Positions 43,295-52,720 of a DNA stretch of 64,000 nt are shown here, piece after piece (the first letter of the stretch is position 1; each line of letters opens with the position of its first letter). Position numbers and translations under genes: made by a program. The stretch comes from Vulcanimicrobiota bacterium. GTDB lineage: Bacteria > Vulcanimicrobiota > Vulcanimicrobiia > Vulcanimicrobiales > Vulcanimicrobiaceae. The notes below the pieces were generated by a model, which was given only the letters and a program-made list of their open reading frames with translations, was not told the DNA's origin and searched no databases. The stretch is from contig DAIDGX010000024.1 of NCBI GenBank assembly GCA_027452165.1, forward strand, positions 1 through 64,000, in the 5' to 3' direction.

Positions 43295-44941
43295 CTAGTG
43301 GCATGGGGGGCCGTCGATAAGAAAGAGCGCGCCCGAGCCCGACGTTGCGATCAAGCGCCGGTCGCGGCCGTAGAGCGGATCGTAGGCGGGGCGTTTTGCC
43401 GGGGCAACGAGCCAGATGCGCGGGTGCGCGCAGATCACCGCGCGCGGATCGGTGCCGTCGCTGCTCGTGGTTGCCTCCGGCGAAGCGAGCGGATAGACGT
43501 GCGGCATCGTGTAGAAGATCAGCGAGTTCTCGCCGCGGAAACTCTGGATCGCCACGACGTCGCCCGGTTGGCGTTCGCGCTGGATGATCGCGGCAAGCGG
43601 CGGAATCGGCTTGAATTGCTCCGCGTGCGGCAGCGCGACGACCGCAAGGATATCGACCGCGATCATCATCGCCGCAGCAAGCGCGTACGGCGCGAGCGCG
43701 AGCGTCGCGCGCCGCGCGAATAGCATCGTCGTGACGACCGAACCGATAAAGATCGACGTGCCCATCTCGATGAGGTCGGGACGCACGGAGAGGGCCGATG
43801 CGGTGAGCTTGTTGTCGCGCACGAAGAGCGCGATTGCAACCGCGCACAACCCGATGAAGATCGGTACCGTCGCCGAGGAGATGACGACCGAGCGGCGCGC
43901 TCCACGCCGCACGACGCCGTCGAGATAGAGTCCGACGACAAGCGCGAGCGCCGGAAACTCAAGGGCGATGTAGTTCGGCAGTTTCGTCTTCGCAAAACTA
44001 AAGAATACGAACGGCACCACGATCCATACGAACGCCAAGCGCCACAGCCGCGCGAGATTCGGTGGCGTAGCCGTATCGCGCAGCGCATCGACCCCGCGCA
44101 CGACCGCCATCGGAAGAAACGCGATCCAGGGAAAGAGCCCAAGGATGACGACCGGAACGTAGTACCACACCGGCCCCGCCTGATTTTCGATCACGCCCGT
44201 GTACCGGCCGATGGTGTAGTGGCCGATCAACTCGACCAACGCGTGGAAACCGGAATGCACCGCGATGGCGGCCAGCCACGGCGCGATGATCGCCGCCGCG
44301 AGGGCCAAACCTCCCACCCAGGCGCGCAGCGATGGCAGATGGGTCGGCTCCTCACGCCGGTTCCACAGCGTGTATGGCACCAACACGAGCAGAGCAACGA
44401 CCGGCGCCACCGGCCCCTTCGCGAGGAATCCGAATGCCGCGGCGGCCCACCCATAGATGAAGTACCGGTCGCGCCCCACCTCGAGCGCGCGGAACCACCA
44501 GAAGACCGTCAGGGCTACCGCCACGTCGAGCAGGGCGTCCATGATCGCCAGGCGCCCGATGACGGCCTGCATGAGACAACTGGAGAGGATCACGCTTGCA
44601 TAGACGCCCACGCGGGTCCCCGCCTGGCGGGAGACCGCATATCCCGTCATCGCGCCCATCACGATGGTGGCGAGCGCCGAGGGCAGACGCAGGGCGAACG
44701 GCGTGATGCCGAGCGCCTTGGCGAAGAGCGCCGCGATCCAAAAGTAGAGCGGCGGCTGAATGAACCAGGGCACGGCATTGAGGTGCATGACGACCCAGCT
44801 ATGGGTCAGCAGAATCTCGCGAGCGACCTCGCCATAGGCCGTCTCGCTGTTGTCCCACAGCGTTCCGACACCGAGGCCCGGCAGGGTGATAAGCGCGGCA
44901 ATGACTGCGCCGACAAAAGCCGCACGCGCGGGTTTCTCCAT
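43295..44941 (-). CDS. GT39/ArnT-like membrane glycosyltransferase
   Basis: Uses a lipid-phosphate sugar donor to glycosylate lipid A, protein or a cell-wall glycan at the outside of the inner membrane. The 548-residue protein has about 12 helices; near the N-terminus LWDNSETAYGEVAREIL holds the catalytic Asp/Glu region and WFIQPPLYFWIAALF is the next family motif. RLPSALATIV and MDALLDVAVALTVFWWF continue the PMT_2 pattern. A periplasmic domain of about 100 residues follows at the C-terminus. Divergent from the tetrapyrrole operon. Acceptor unknown. Confidence 0.88.
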   Translation of the reverse strand: MEKPARAAFVGAVIAALITLPGLGVGTLWDNSETAYGEVAREILLTHSWVVMHLNAVPWFIQPPLYFWIAALFAKALGITPFALRLPSALATIVMGAMTGYAVSRQAGTRVGVYASVILSSCLMQAVIGRLAIMDALLDVAVALTVFWWFRALEVGRDRYFIYGWAAAAFGFLAKGPVAPVVALLVLVPYTLWNRREEPTHLPSLRAWVGGLALAAAIIAPWLAAIAVHSGFHALVELIGHYTIGRYTGVIENQAGPVWYYVPVVILGLFPWIAFLPMAVVRGVDALRDTATPPNLARLWRLAFVWIVVPFVFFSFAKTKLPNYIALEFPALALVVGLYLDGVVRRGARRSVVISSATVPIFIGLCAVAIALFVRDNKLTASALSVRPDLIEMGTSIFIGSVVTTMLFARRATLALAPYALAAAMMIAVDILAVVALPHAEQFKPIPPLAAIIQRERQPGDVVAIQSFRGENSLIFYTMPHVYPLASPEATTSSDGTDPRAVICAHPRIWLVAPAKRPAYDPLYGRDRRLIATSGSGALFLIDGPPCH

Positions 44942-44991
44942 ACGTTGGCGGTGTTTGGCGCATCGGTGCTGAACTCATCCGACACCATCCC

Positions 44992-46887
44992 ATGCTCCCG
45001 ATTGCACTTCGCGCCGAAGGCCGCCGCGCGCTCGTCGTCGGCGGCGGCAACGTCGCCCTGCGCAAAGCCGAAGCGCTCATCGCCGCCGGCCTGACGCTCC
45101 ATGTCGTCGCACCGGCGATCGACGCCAGGCTGCGCGCGCTCCTCGACGAGACGCACGGCTCCTACGCGTTGCGCCCCTACGCACCGGGTGACCTTGAGGG
45201 CATGCTGCTCGCGATCGCCGCGACCGATCGCGACGACGTAAACCTCGCCGTCGTCAACGACGCGCGCGCCGCACGCGTGTTGGTCTGCGACGCCCGTGCG
45301 CCCGCAAACGGCGATTTCACCATGCAGACGACGGTGCGCGTGGGCGAGCTCACCTTCACCGTCGATTCCGGTGGCTCGACGCCTGCCTTCGCCAAACGTC
45401 TCGCGCGCGAGTTGCGCGAACACTTCGATGCATCGTACGACGCGGCCGCGCGCACGCTCGCCCGGATGCGCGTCTATACGCGCACCGTCCTGGACGATGA
45501 CGCGCTACGCGGCGCCGTGATGCGCGAACTCGCCGAACTTCCGATCGAGGAGCTTGCCGCGATGAACCCGAGCGTCGCGGAACACTGCGTCGAGAGCGTG
45601 ATCGAACGCCACCACGACGACGGCGCGTTTTCGGCAACCGGTACCGCCGTCTGCGCGTCGCGCGCAAGCGCGCTTGCGATGACGCAGACACGCATGGTCG
45701 CCGCACGCCTAGCCGAACGCGGCATCGCTACCACGATCGTCAACGTCACGACCACCGGCGACCGCGTGCAGGATCGTCCGATCGCGGCGATCGGCAGTGA
45801 GAACGTGTGGGTGAAGGAGCTCGAAGTGGCGCTGCGCGACGGACGCGCGGGCTACGCGGTGCACTCGTGTAAGGATCTTCCCGGCGTGCTTCCCGACGAC
45901 ATGCGCCTCGCTGCGATCTCGCGTCGCGAGGATCCGCGCGACGCGTTTTGCAGCGAACGCTATGCACGTTTCGAGGACCTCCCGAGCGGCGCCGTGGTGG
46001 GAACCTCCAGCCTGCGCCGTCGCACGCAGTTGCAGGCGCTGCGCCCCGACCTTCGCTACGAAGACATCCGCGGAAACGTCGATACGCGGCTGCGCAAGTT
46101 ACGCGACGGCGCGTACGACGCGATTGTGCTTGCGATGGCCGGTCTCAACCGGCTCAACCTGCGTGCGACGCACACCGTCGCATTTGAACCCGGCGCGATG
46201 GTTCCGGCGGTCGCGCAGGGTGCGCTCGCCGTCGAGACCCTCGCCGCAAACGAGGCACTCGCGCGCGCCCTCCGCGAGGCGGTCAACGATGACCGCACCG
46301 AGCGTTGCGTGAGCGCGGAACGCGCGGCGTTGCGCGCGCTGCGCGCGGGCTGCAACGCACCGCTCGGCATTCACGCCACGCTCGAAGACGAGACGATGAC
46401 GATCGACCTCGCCTATGCGCAACTCGATCCGTTACGCGTGCTTCGCGAGCGCATCGTTGCGAGCGCATCCGACGTGCGCGCCGCCGAAGCTCTCGGCGAG
46501 CAGATCGCGCGCGCGCTCCAGGCGCGCTTGGCCGCCGGGGCGACGCGCAGCGTGGTGCTGCCGCGCACGCAGGCACGCCCGAGCCGCATCGCCGATCATC
46601 TTCGCGCGCGCGGCATCGAGGTGATCGAGGTGCGCGAGGGCGAGCACGGTCCCGATCCCCTCACGCACCTGCCCGACTTCGTGCTCTTTCCCTCGAGCGG
46701 ATCGGTCGCGGCGGCACGTCGCTATCTCGATGCGCTGCGCGACGCCGGCGCGCGTCCGCGCGTCGCCGCGATGGGCCCGCAATCGGGCGCCGCGGCGCGC
46801 GACGCCGGATTTTCGCCCGATCTCGTCTCTCCCGACGCGTCGATCGATGCGTTCGTCAACCTGATCACGGAGCATTTGGAACGCTGA
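44992..46887 (+). CDS. SirC - HemC - half-HemD fusion protein
   Basis: A 631-residue protein with three parts. Residues 1-205: precorrin-2 dehydrogenase/ferrochelatase N-domain of CysG type, with NAD motif LVVGGGNVALRKAEAL and NGDFTMQTTV. Residues 216-515: porphobilinogen deaminase HemC, starting CASRASALAMTQT, with HSCKDLPGVLP, GTSSLRRRTQLQALRPDL, RGNVDTRLRKL and the dipyrromethane-binding Cys in RAGCNAPLG (about 453). Residues 518-631: about 110 residues that resemble one half of uroporphyrinogen III synthase (VVLPRTQARPSRIADHL, DFVLFPSSGSVAAARRYLD, VAAMGPQSGAAARDAG). A complete HemD is encoded downstream. First gene of a six- or seven-gene tetrapyrrole operon. Confidence 0.92.
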   Translation: MLPIALRAEGRRALVVGGGNVALRKAEALIAAGLTLHVVAPAIDARLRALLDETHGSYALRPYAPGDLEGMLLAIAATDRDDVNLAVVNDARAARVLVCDARAPANGDFTMQTTVRVGELTFTVDSGGSTPAFAKRLARELREHFDASYDAAARTLARMRVYTRTVLDDDALRGAVMRELAELPIEELAAMNPSVAEHCVESVIERHHDDGAFSATGTAVCASRASALAMTQTRMVAARLAERGIATTIVNVTTTGDRVQDRPIAAIGSENVWVKELEVALRDGRAGYAVHSCKDLPGVLPDDMRLAAISRREDPRDAFCSERYARFEDLPSGAVVGTSSLRRRTQLQALRPDLRYEDIRGNVDTRLRKLRDGAYDAIVLAMAGLNRLNLRATHTVAFEPGAMVPAVAQGALAVETLAANEALARALREAVNDDRTERCVSAERAALRALRAGCNAPLGIHATLEDETMTIDLAYAQLDPLRVLRERIVASASDVRAAEALGEQIARALQARLAAGATRSVVLPRTQARPSRIADHLRARGIEVIEVREGEHGPDPLTHLPDFVLFPSSGSVAAARRYLDALRDAGARPRVAAMGPQSGAAARDAGFSPDLVSPDASIDAFVNLITEHLER

Positions 46888-47858
46888 TGCAGATTCGCCC
46901 ACGCCGCCTGCGGCGCACGCCCGCTCTTCGCGCGCTCGTACGCGAGCATCACGTACGCACCGACGCGCTGGTGCAGCCGCTCTTCGTGGTGGAACGCGCG
47001 AGCGACGCCGGACCGATCTCGTCGATGCCCGGCATCTCGCGCTTCACCGTCGATGGCGCGGTGAACGAAGCGCGCGAACTCTTCGCGCTCGGCGTGCGTA
47101 GCGTGCTGCTCTTCGGCATTCCCGCTTCCAAGGACGCGGTGGCCTCCAGCAACGAGGACCCAAACGGCGTGGTGCAGCGCGCGATTCGCGCGATCAAGGC
47201 GGCGCTTCCCGACATGCTCGTGATCGCCGACCTCTGCAACTGCGAATATACCGACCACGGGCACTGCGGTATCCTGAACGAACGCGGCGACGTGGAGAAC
47301 GACGCCACCGTCGCGCTGCTCGCGCGCGTGGCGATCACCTACGCGCAAGCGGGCGTCGACGTGATCGCGCCCTCCGACATGATGGACGGGCGCGTGGAGG
47401 CCATTCGCTGCGCGCTCGACGCGCACGGGTTCACCGAGATCGCGATCCTGGCGTACAGCGCGAAATACGCATCGGCCTTTTACGGACCGTTTCGAGAAGC
47501 GGCCGGCTCGACGCCGCAGTTCGGCGATCGGCGCACCTACCAGATGGATCCGCCGAACGCACGCGAGGCGCTGCGCGAGATGGCGCTCGACGTGGAAGAG
47601 GGTGCCGACGCGATCATGGTCAAGCCGGGACTACCATACCTCGACATCGTGCGCATCGCGCGCGATACGTTCGAGGTGCCGATCGCGGTATACAACGTAA
47701 GCGGCGAGTATTCGATGCTGCAGGCGGCGATCGCGAACGGATGGATCGAGGGCGATCGCGCGATCGACGAGCTGTTAGCCGGCTTCGTGCGCGCGGGCGC
47801 CGATATCATCATCACCTATTTCGCCAAGGAGTACGCGCGACGCCATGGCGCTCGCTGA
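46887..47858 (+). CDS. hemB: Delta-aminolevulinic acid dehydratase (porphobilinogen synthase)
   Basis: Joins two 5-aminolevulinates to porphobilinogen. The 323-residue enzyme has the catalytic Lys residues in ILAYSAKYASAFYGPFR and IMVKPGLPYLD, and the zinc-type cysteine cluster ADLCNCEYTDHGHCG. Its last G of the ATG start shares the A with the upstream TGA stop (TGATG). Family length is normal. Upstream fusion provides the next step (HemC), downstream are hemL and hemA. Confidence 0.97.
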   Translation: MQIRPRRLRRTPALRALVREHHVRTDALVQPLFVVERASDAGPISSMPGISRFTVDGAVNEARELFALGVRSVLLFGIPASKDAVASSNEDPNGVVQRAIRAIKAALPDMLVIADLCNCEYTDHGHCGILNERGDVENDATVALLARVAITYAQAGVDVIAPSDMMDGRVEAIRCALDAHGFTEIAILAYSAKYASAFYGPFREAAGSTPQFGDRRTYQMDPPNAREALREMALDVEEGADAIMVKPGLPYLDIVRIARDTFEVPIAVYNVSGEYSMLQAAIANGWIEGDRAIDELLAGFVRAGADIIITYFAKEYARRHGAR

Positions 47859-48411
47859 CGCCGCGATCGTCATCCTCGCGGGCGGGCGCGCGACGCGCTT
47901 TCCCGGAAAGCTGGAGGCCGAATTCGACGGCCTGCCGCTGCTCGCGCGCGTGTACGAGAACGTGCGTAGCGTGGCGCCGGTCGTGATTGCGGGACGCGGC
48001 GATCTCTCCGCGGCGTTAGAGGCGCGGCTCGACTGCCCGCTCGTGATCGACCGCTGGCCCGATCGCGGTCCGCTCGGCGGCCTGGTCTGGGCGTGCGACG
48101 CGGTGCACGCGACGCGCGTCTTCGCGGTGGCCGGCGATGCGCCGCACCTTACCGCCGGTGTCTTGCATACGCTCGCAAGCGCGTGGAGCGACGGCGACGA
48201 AGCGCTCGTTCCCGTGCACGACGCGCGTCGCGAACCACTGGCCGCGCTCTACGATCGCGCCGCACTGCTACGCGAAGGCAGCGAACTGCTCGCAACGCAA
48301 CGCAGCGCGTCGATGCACGCATTGCTCGATCGACTTCGCACGCGTACGATCGAGATGAACGCCATGCATTTTACGAACGTCAACACCGCGGACGATCTAC
48401 TCCGACCGTAA
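47845..48411 (+). CDS. mobA: MobA-like molybdenum cofactor guanylyltransferase
   Basis: A 188-residue nucleotidyltransferase that links GMP to molybdopterin to make the bis-MGD cofactor. LAGGRATRFPGK is the NTP-binding loop, GPLGGLVWAC and VFAVAGDAPHLTAG hold the substrate and metal-binding Asp. It overlaps hemB by 14 bases, and the Mo-enzyme at 53496 would be its client. The sequence is short and the loop slightly atypical, so another NTP transferase of the MobA/IspD type cannot be ruled out. Confidence 0.8.
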   Translation: MALADAAIVILAGGRATRFPGKLEAEFDGLPLLARVYENVRSVAPVVIAGRGDLSAALEARLDCPLVIDRWPDRGPLGGLVWACDAVHATRVFAVAGDAPHLTAGVLHTLASAWSDGDEALVPVHDARREPLAALYDRAALLREGSELLATQRSASMHALLDRLRTRTIEMNAMHFTNVNTADDLLRP

Positions 48412-48419
48412 GGAACGCC

Positions 48420-49721
48420 ATGAACTTCGAACGCTCCATCTCTGCCTTTGCGCGCGCCAAGAACGTGATCCCCGGCGGCGTCAACTCCTCGGTACGCGCC
48501 TTCAAAGCGGTCGGCGGTACGCCGGTCTTCATGCGCAGCGGCGCTGGTGCGACGATCACCGACGTCGATGGACACGCGTTCATCGATTACGTGCTCTCGT
48601 GGGGACCGCTGATCGTCGGACACGCGCACCCCGCGGTGGTGAAAGCAATTCAGACCGCGGCGACGCGCGGCAGTTCATTCGGAGCGCCGACCGAAGCCGA
48701 GAGCGAACTCGCCGAGTTGATCGTCACGATGGTGCCGAGCGTGGAGAAGGTGCGCTTTACCTCGAGCGGCACCGAGGCGACGATGAACGCGATCCGTCTC
48801 GCCCGCGGCTACACGCGGCGCGACAAGATCGTCAAGTTCTCCGGATGCTATCACGGCGCAGCGGATGGGTTTCTGATCGCGGCGGGTTCGAGCGCGCTTA
48901 CGCTTGGGGTGCCGAACTCTCCGGGCGTGCCCAAGAGCACAGCGAGCGACACGCTCGTGGCGCCGTACAACGACACGGCAGCGCTCGAAGCGATCTTCGC
49001 GCAGTATGCAGGCGAGATCGCGGGCGTTATCATCGAGCCCTACGTGGGCAACATGGGGCTCGTGCTCCCGCGCGATGGCTACCTGGAACGCGTGCGCGAG
49101 CTCTGTACGCAGCACAAGGCGCTCCTCATCTTCGACGAGGTGATGACGGGCTTTCGCGTGGCCCGAGGCGGCGTGCAAGAGCGCGCCGGCATCATGCCCG
49201 ACCTCACGACGCTTGGCAAAGTGATCGGCGGCGGACTGCCCGTGGGCGCGTTCGGCGGCCGCGACGAGATCATGGCCTACCTCACGCCCGAGGGTCCGGT
49301 CTTTCACGCAGGCACCCTCTCGGGCAATCCCCTCGCGATGGCGGCGGGCATCGCGACGCTCAAACTGGTGCGCGATGACGCAACCCTTTACGACCGCCTC
49401 GAAGTGCTGACCAAACTACTGACCGACGGCTTGCGCGAGCTCTTTGCCAAACATGGCGTGCCGCACACCACCGCGTACGCGGGATCGATGTTCGGTTTCT
49501 TCCTCCATCCGGGACCGGTGACCGATTTGGAGAGCGCGATGAAGTCGGACACGGCCCTCTACGCGAAGTTCTTCCACGCCATGCTGGACCGCGGAATCTA
49601 CTTTGCGCCCTCGCAGTTCGAAGCGGGCTTCGTCTCGAGCGTGCACACGACGCGCGACGTCGAGGTGACGCTGGCTGCCGCCGACGCAAGCCTTGCCGAG
49701 ATCCTGGCATCCGCCCGATGA
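48420..49721 (+). CDS. hemL: Glutamate-1-semialdehyde 2,1-aminomutase
   Basis: PLP enzyme that converts glutamate-1-semialdehyde to 5-aminolevulinate in the C5 pathway. The 433-residue protein has the start FERSISAFARAKNVIPGGVN, the FTSSGTEATMNAIRLAR motif, the LLIFDEVMTGFRVA segment and the PLP-lysine in TTLGKVIGGGLPVGAFGG. Start ATG 48420 is preceded by AAGGA. Works with HemA, encoded 148 bases downstream. Length and motifs are intact. Confidence 0.97.
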   Translation: MNFERSISAFARAKNVIPGGVNSSVRAFKAVGGTPVFMRSGAGATITDVDGHAFIDYVLSWGPLIVGHAHPAVVKAIQTAATRGSSFGAPTEAESELAELIVTMVPSVEKVRFTSSGTEATMNAIRLARGYTRRDKIVKFSGCYHGAADGFLIAAGSSALTLGVPNSPGVPKSTASDTLVAPYNDTAALEAIFAQYAGEIAGVIIEPYVGNMGLVLPRDGYLERVRELCTQHKALLIFDEVMTGFRVARGGVQERAGIMPDLTTLGKVIGGGLPVGAFGGRDEIMAYLTPEGPVFHAGTLSGNPLAMAAGIATLKLVRDDATLYDRLEVLTKLLTDGLRELFAKHGVPHTTAYAGSMFGFFLHPGPVTDLESAMKSDTALYAKFFHAMLDRGIYFAPSQFEAGFVSSVHTTRDVEVTLAAADASLAEILASAR

Positions 49722-49816
49722 TCGCCCCGGCGCCACATCCGCCGGCCCTCCTGCCCGATCCGGGTGGGGCGGCATGCTATCAATCCGTTAGCCGAGTAAC
49801 CGTGTTGGGTCTTACG

Positions 49817-49870
49817 ATGAGAAGCATGATTGGCGATCGCTCGCCGGACCCGCAGGGGGCGCACGCCTAG
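49817..49870 (+). CDS. Possible 17-residue leader peptide upstream of hemA
   Basis: A short frame from ATG 49817 (MRSMIGDRSPDPQGAHA) whose TAG stop overlaps the GTG start of hemA (TAGTG). The hemA ribosome site (GCAGGGGGC) lies inside it. No obvious ribosome site of its own. If translated, it would couple ribosome arrival to hemA initiation. It may be chance, as the frame is very short. Confidence 0.25.
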   Translation: MRSMIGDRSPDPQGAHA

Positions 49871-51210
49871 TGCCGCTGGTCTGCCTCGGCCTCTCGCACC
49901 ATACGGCCCCCGTGGAAGTGCGCGAGCACCACGCATTTCCCGCAGCACGCGTCGTCGAAGCGCTCACGGCGCTGCGCGACTACTCCGCCGTCAAAGAGGC
50001 AGCGATGCTGCAGACGTGCGGGCGTCTCGAGATCTACGCCGAGCTCGACGACTACGAAGCCGGCGTCGCGCAACTGCGATCGTTCCTCTCGAACTTCGGC
50101 CACGGCCTGGCGCGCGAACGGTACGACCTCGACTCCTATCTCTATACGCTTCTCGGACGGCAAGCGACCGAGCACCTGTTTCGCGTCGCGACCGGGCTCG
50201 ACTCGATGTTGATCGGCGAAGCCGAGATCCTGGGCCAGGTCAAAGACGCCTACGTCCAGGCACAGCACGCGAAGTCGCTCGGCAAGATTCTGCACCGGCT
50301 GTTTCGCGAAGCGCTCAACGCCGGCAAACATGCGCGCACACAAACCCGCATCGGCGACGAATCGACCTCGATCGCGACCGCCGCGATCGAAGCGGCGAAG
50401 ACGCGCCTTGGATCGCTCGACGGCAAAGCGGTGCTCGTCATCGGCGCGGGCAAGATGGGCCGCACCGCGGTAAAACGTCTGCGTCAAGAGGGCGCGCACC
50501 GGTTGATCGTGACGAACCGCACCATCTCTCGCGCGCGCGAACTGATCGCCGAGGTGGGATTCGGCGAAGCGCTTGAGATGCCGGGACTCGTCGATGCGCT
50601 CGAAGCCGCCGACATCGTCGTCACCTCGACCGGAGCCTCGAACTTTGTCGTAACCGAAGCGAAATTGCGCGATGCGATGGCTCGCCGTCCCGAACGTCCG
50701 CTCTTTATCATCGACATCGCGGTTCCACGCGACGTCGATCCGGCCGTAGCGGCACTTCCGGGCGTCGCGCTGGTCGATATCGACGGGTTGAAATCCGTCA
50801 TCGATGAAAAGCTCGAGGTACGCCGCGAAGCGATTCCTCAGGTGGAAGAGATCATCGACGAATTCATCGCGCGTTTCGGCGAATGGTACCAATCGCGATT
50901 GGCGATTCCCGTGATCGCGTCGCTCACGCAGAAGGCCGAGACGATTCGCGAACGCGAACTCGAGCGGCTTTTCAAGCGCTGTCCCGATCTCTCCGAACGC
51001 GAACGCATGCTCGTCACCGGCATGTCGATGACGATCGTCTCGAAAATGCTTCACTCGGTGGTGGTGCGCATTCGCGAAAAGGCGACCACGAATCACGCCG
51101 AAGCGATCGTACACGCACGCATGCTCGACGAGCTCTTCGAGTTGAACCTTGCCGAACAAGTGGCCGAGTTGCTGCCCCATCTCACCACGATCGAAACGGT
51201 CGATGACTGA
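49870..51210 (+). CDS. hemA: Glutamyl-tRNA reductase
   Basis: First committed step of tetrapyrrole synthesis by the C5 route; reduces glutamyl-tRNA to glutamate-1-semialdehyde. The 446-residue protein begins GLSHHTAPVEVREHH, has the active-site Cys in MLQTCGRLEIYAE, GEAEILGQVKDAY, the Rossmann motif VLVIGAGKMGRTAVKRL and the C-terminal dimerisation helices. GTG start 49870 with AGGGGGC upstream. Overlaps the next gene by 8 bases. Confidence 0.97.
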   Translation: MPLVCLGLSHHTAPVEVREHHAFPAARVVEALTALRDYSAVKEAAMLQTCGRLEIYAELDDYEAGVAQLRSFLSNFGHGLARERYDLDSYLYTLLGRQATEHLFRVATGLDSMLIGEAEILGQVKDAYVQAQHAKSLGKILHRLFREALNAGKHARTQTRIGDESTSIATAAIEAAKTRLGSLDGKAVLVIGAGKMGRTAVKRLRQEGAHRLIVTNRTISRARELIAEVGFGEALEMPGLVDALEAADIVVTSTGASNFVVTEAKLRDAMARRPERPLFIIDIAVPRDVDPAVAALPGVALVDIDGLKSVIDEKLEVRREAIPQVEEIIDEFIARFGEWYQSRLAIPVIASLTQKAETIRERELERLFKRCPDLSERERMLVTGMSMTIVSKMLHSVVVRIREKATTNHAEAIVHARMLDELFELNLAEQVAELLPHLTTIETVDD

Positions 51211-52720
51211 AGGCCGCGTGATCCTCGTAGGCGCGGGTCCGGGCGATCCGGGCTTGCTCACCGTGCGCGCCGCCGAAGCGCTGCGCCGCTGCGACGTTTT
51301 GCTCTATGACGCGCTCGCATCCGACCCGATCGTGGCGCTTGCGCCACCCTCGTGCGAGCGCATCTACGTGGGCAAACGCGGCGGACACCACGCGATGCCG
51401 CAAGCCGAGATCGAGACGCTCATGGTGCGCAAGGCGCGCGAGGGCAACACGGTGGTGCGTTTAAAGGGCGGCGATCCGTACGTGTTCGGTCGCGGCGGCG
51501 AAGAGGCGCAGACGTTGCGCACTGCCGGAATCCCGTTTGAAGTCGTGCCGGGAATTTCGTCGTCGATCGCCGCGCCCGCCTACGCCGGTATTCCCGTGAC
51601 GCATCGCGAGCACAACACCGCGTTCACGGTTGCAACCGGTCACGAAGATCCGACCAAGGCCGAATCGACGATCGACTGGGCCAAGCTCGCCGACCCGCAC
51701 CGCACGCTCGTCCTCTTGATGGCGATGGGGAACCTCGCGGCGATCGCACGCAACCTCGTCGATCACGGCCTGCCAGCAAACACGCCCGTCGCGGTGATTC
51801 AAGACGGCACGCGCCCGACGCAGCGTACCGCGATCGGCACGCTCGACGATATCGCGGTTATCGTCGAACGCGAGGGATTGCAGGCGCCAGCGATCGTGGT
51901 GGTAGGCGAGGTTGTGACACTGCGCGAGGAATTACGCTGGTTCGATCGCGCGCCGCTCTTTGGAAAACGCGTGCTGATCACGCGCCCGCAGCATCAAGCC
52001 GAGTTGTTCGCACGGGCGTTGTACGCGCGCGGCGTGGAACCGATCTTAGCCTCGACGATCGCGATCACCACGCCCGACGATCCGCACGCCGCGCACGCGG
52101 CGATCGACGATCTGGCCTCGTTCGCCTGGGTGGTCTTCACGTCGCAAAACGGCGTCGATGCGTTTTTCGACCGGCTCAATTCGCTCGATGCCGACGCGCG
52201 CTATCTCGGCACGACGCGCGTGGCGACGATCGGCTCGAAGACCGCCGAGCGCCTTCGCGAACACGGCGTTCGCGCCGACCTCGTGCCGAGCGCCTTCGTG
52301 AGCGAAGAAGTGGCGCGCGCGCTCATCGAAGCCACGCACGACGGCGATCGCATTCTCGTCTATCGCGCGCAAGAAGCGCGCGACGTGCTGCCGCAGATGC
52401 TCGAAGACGCGGGGCGCCGCGTGAGCGTCGTCGCCGCCTACAAAACGATCTTCGACGTGGACCCCGAATTCGCGCAGAAGGTGGCACGCGCCGACGTTCT
52501 CACCTTCACGAGCGCGAGCACCGTGCACGGCTTCGTCGAACTGCTCGGCGGAGATGAGCCCGCACGCACGGCGGCGCGTGGCAAACTGATCGCCTGTATC
52601 GGCCCGATCACCGCGGAGGCCGCCGAAAGCATCGGTTTGCACGTCGATGTCGTCGCCGACGTGTACACGACCGACGGCCTGCTCGACGCGCTCGAAGCAC
52701 ACCTCTCACTCTTCGCATGA
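51203..52720 (+). CDS. Uroporphyrinogen-III C-methyltransferase / synthase fusion (CobA-HemD)
   Basis: A 505-residue bifunctional enzyme. The N-terminal part (1-250) is SUMT with VGAGPGDPGLLTVRAAEAL and RLKGGDPYVFGRGGEEA, and the SAM-site region PGISSSIAAPAYAGIPVTHR. The C-terminal part (about 255-505) is full-length uroporphyrinogen III synthase (FGKRVLITRPQHQAELFA, then FTSQNGVDAFFDRL, TFTSASTVHGFVELL). So it closes the ring and starts methylation toward siroheme, with the SirC domain of the first gene completing it. ATG 51203 overlaps hemA; ATGA into the next gene. Confidence 0.95.
   Translation: MTEGRVILVGAGPGDPGLLTVRAAEALRRCDVLLYDALASDPIVALAPPSCERIYVGKRGGHHAMPQAEIETLMVRKAREGNTVVRLKGGDPYVFGRGGEEAQTLRTAGIPFEVVPGISSSIAAPAYAGIPVTHREHNTAFTVATGHEDPTKAESTIDWAKLADPHRTLVLLMAMGNLAAIARNLVDHGLPANTPVAVIQDGTRPTQRTAIGTLDDIAVIVEREGLQAPAIVVVGEVVTLREELRWFDRAPLFGKRVLITRPQHQAELFARALYARGVEPILASTIAITTPDDPHAAHAAIDDLASFAWVVFTSQNGVDAFFDRLNSLDADARYLGTTRVATIGSKTAERLREHGVRADLVPSAFVSEEVARALIEATHDGDRILVYRAQEARDVLPQMLEDAGRRVSVVAAYKTIFDVDPEFAQKVARADVLTFTSASTVHGFVELLGGDEPARTAARGKLIACIGPITAEAAESIGLHVDVVADVYTTDGLLDALEAHLSLFA

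Noticed and set aside
46305-47858. Long frame with 190 Arg-rich residues in front of HemB
   Set aside because: The Arg/Ala-rich part is a shadow of the HemC-fusion gene in another frame; HemB starts at ATG 46887 where the family begins.
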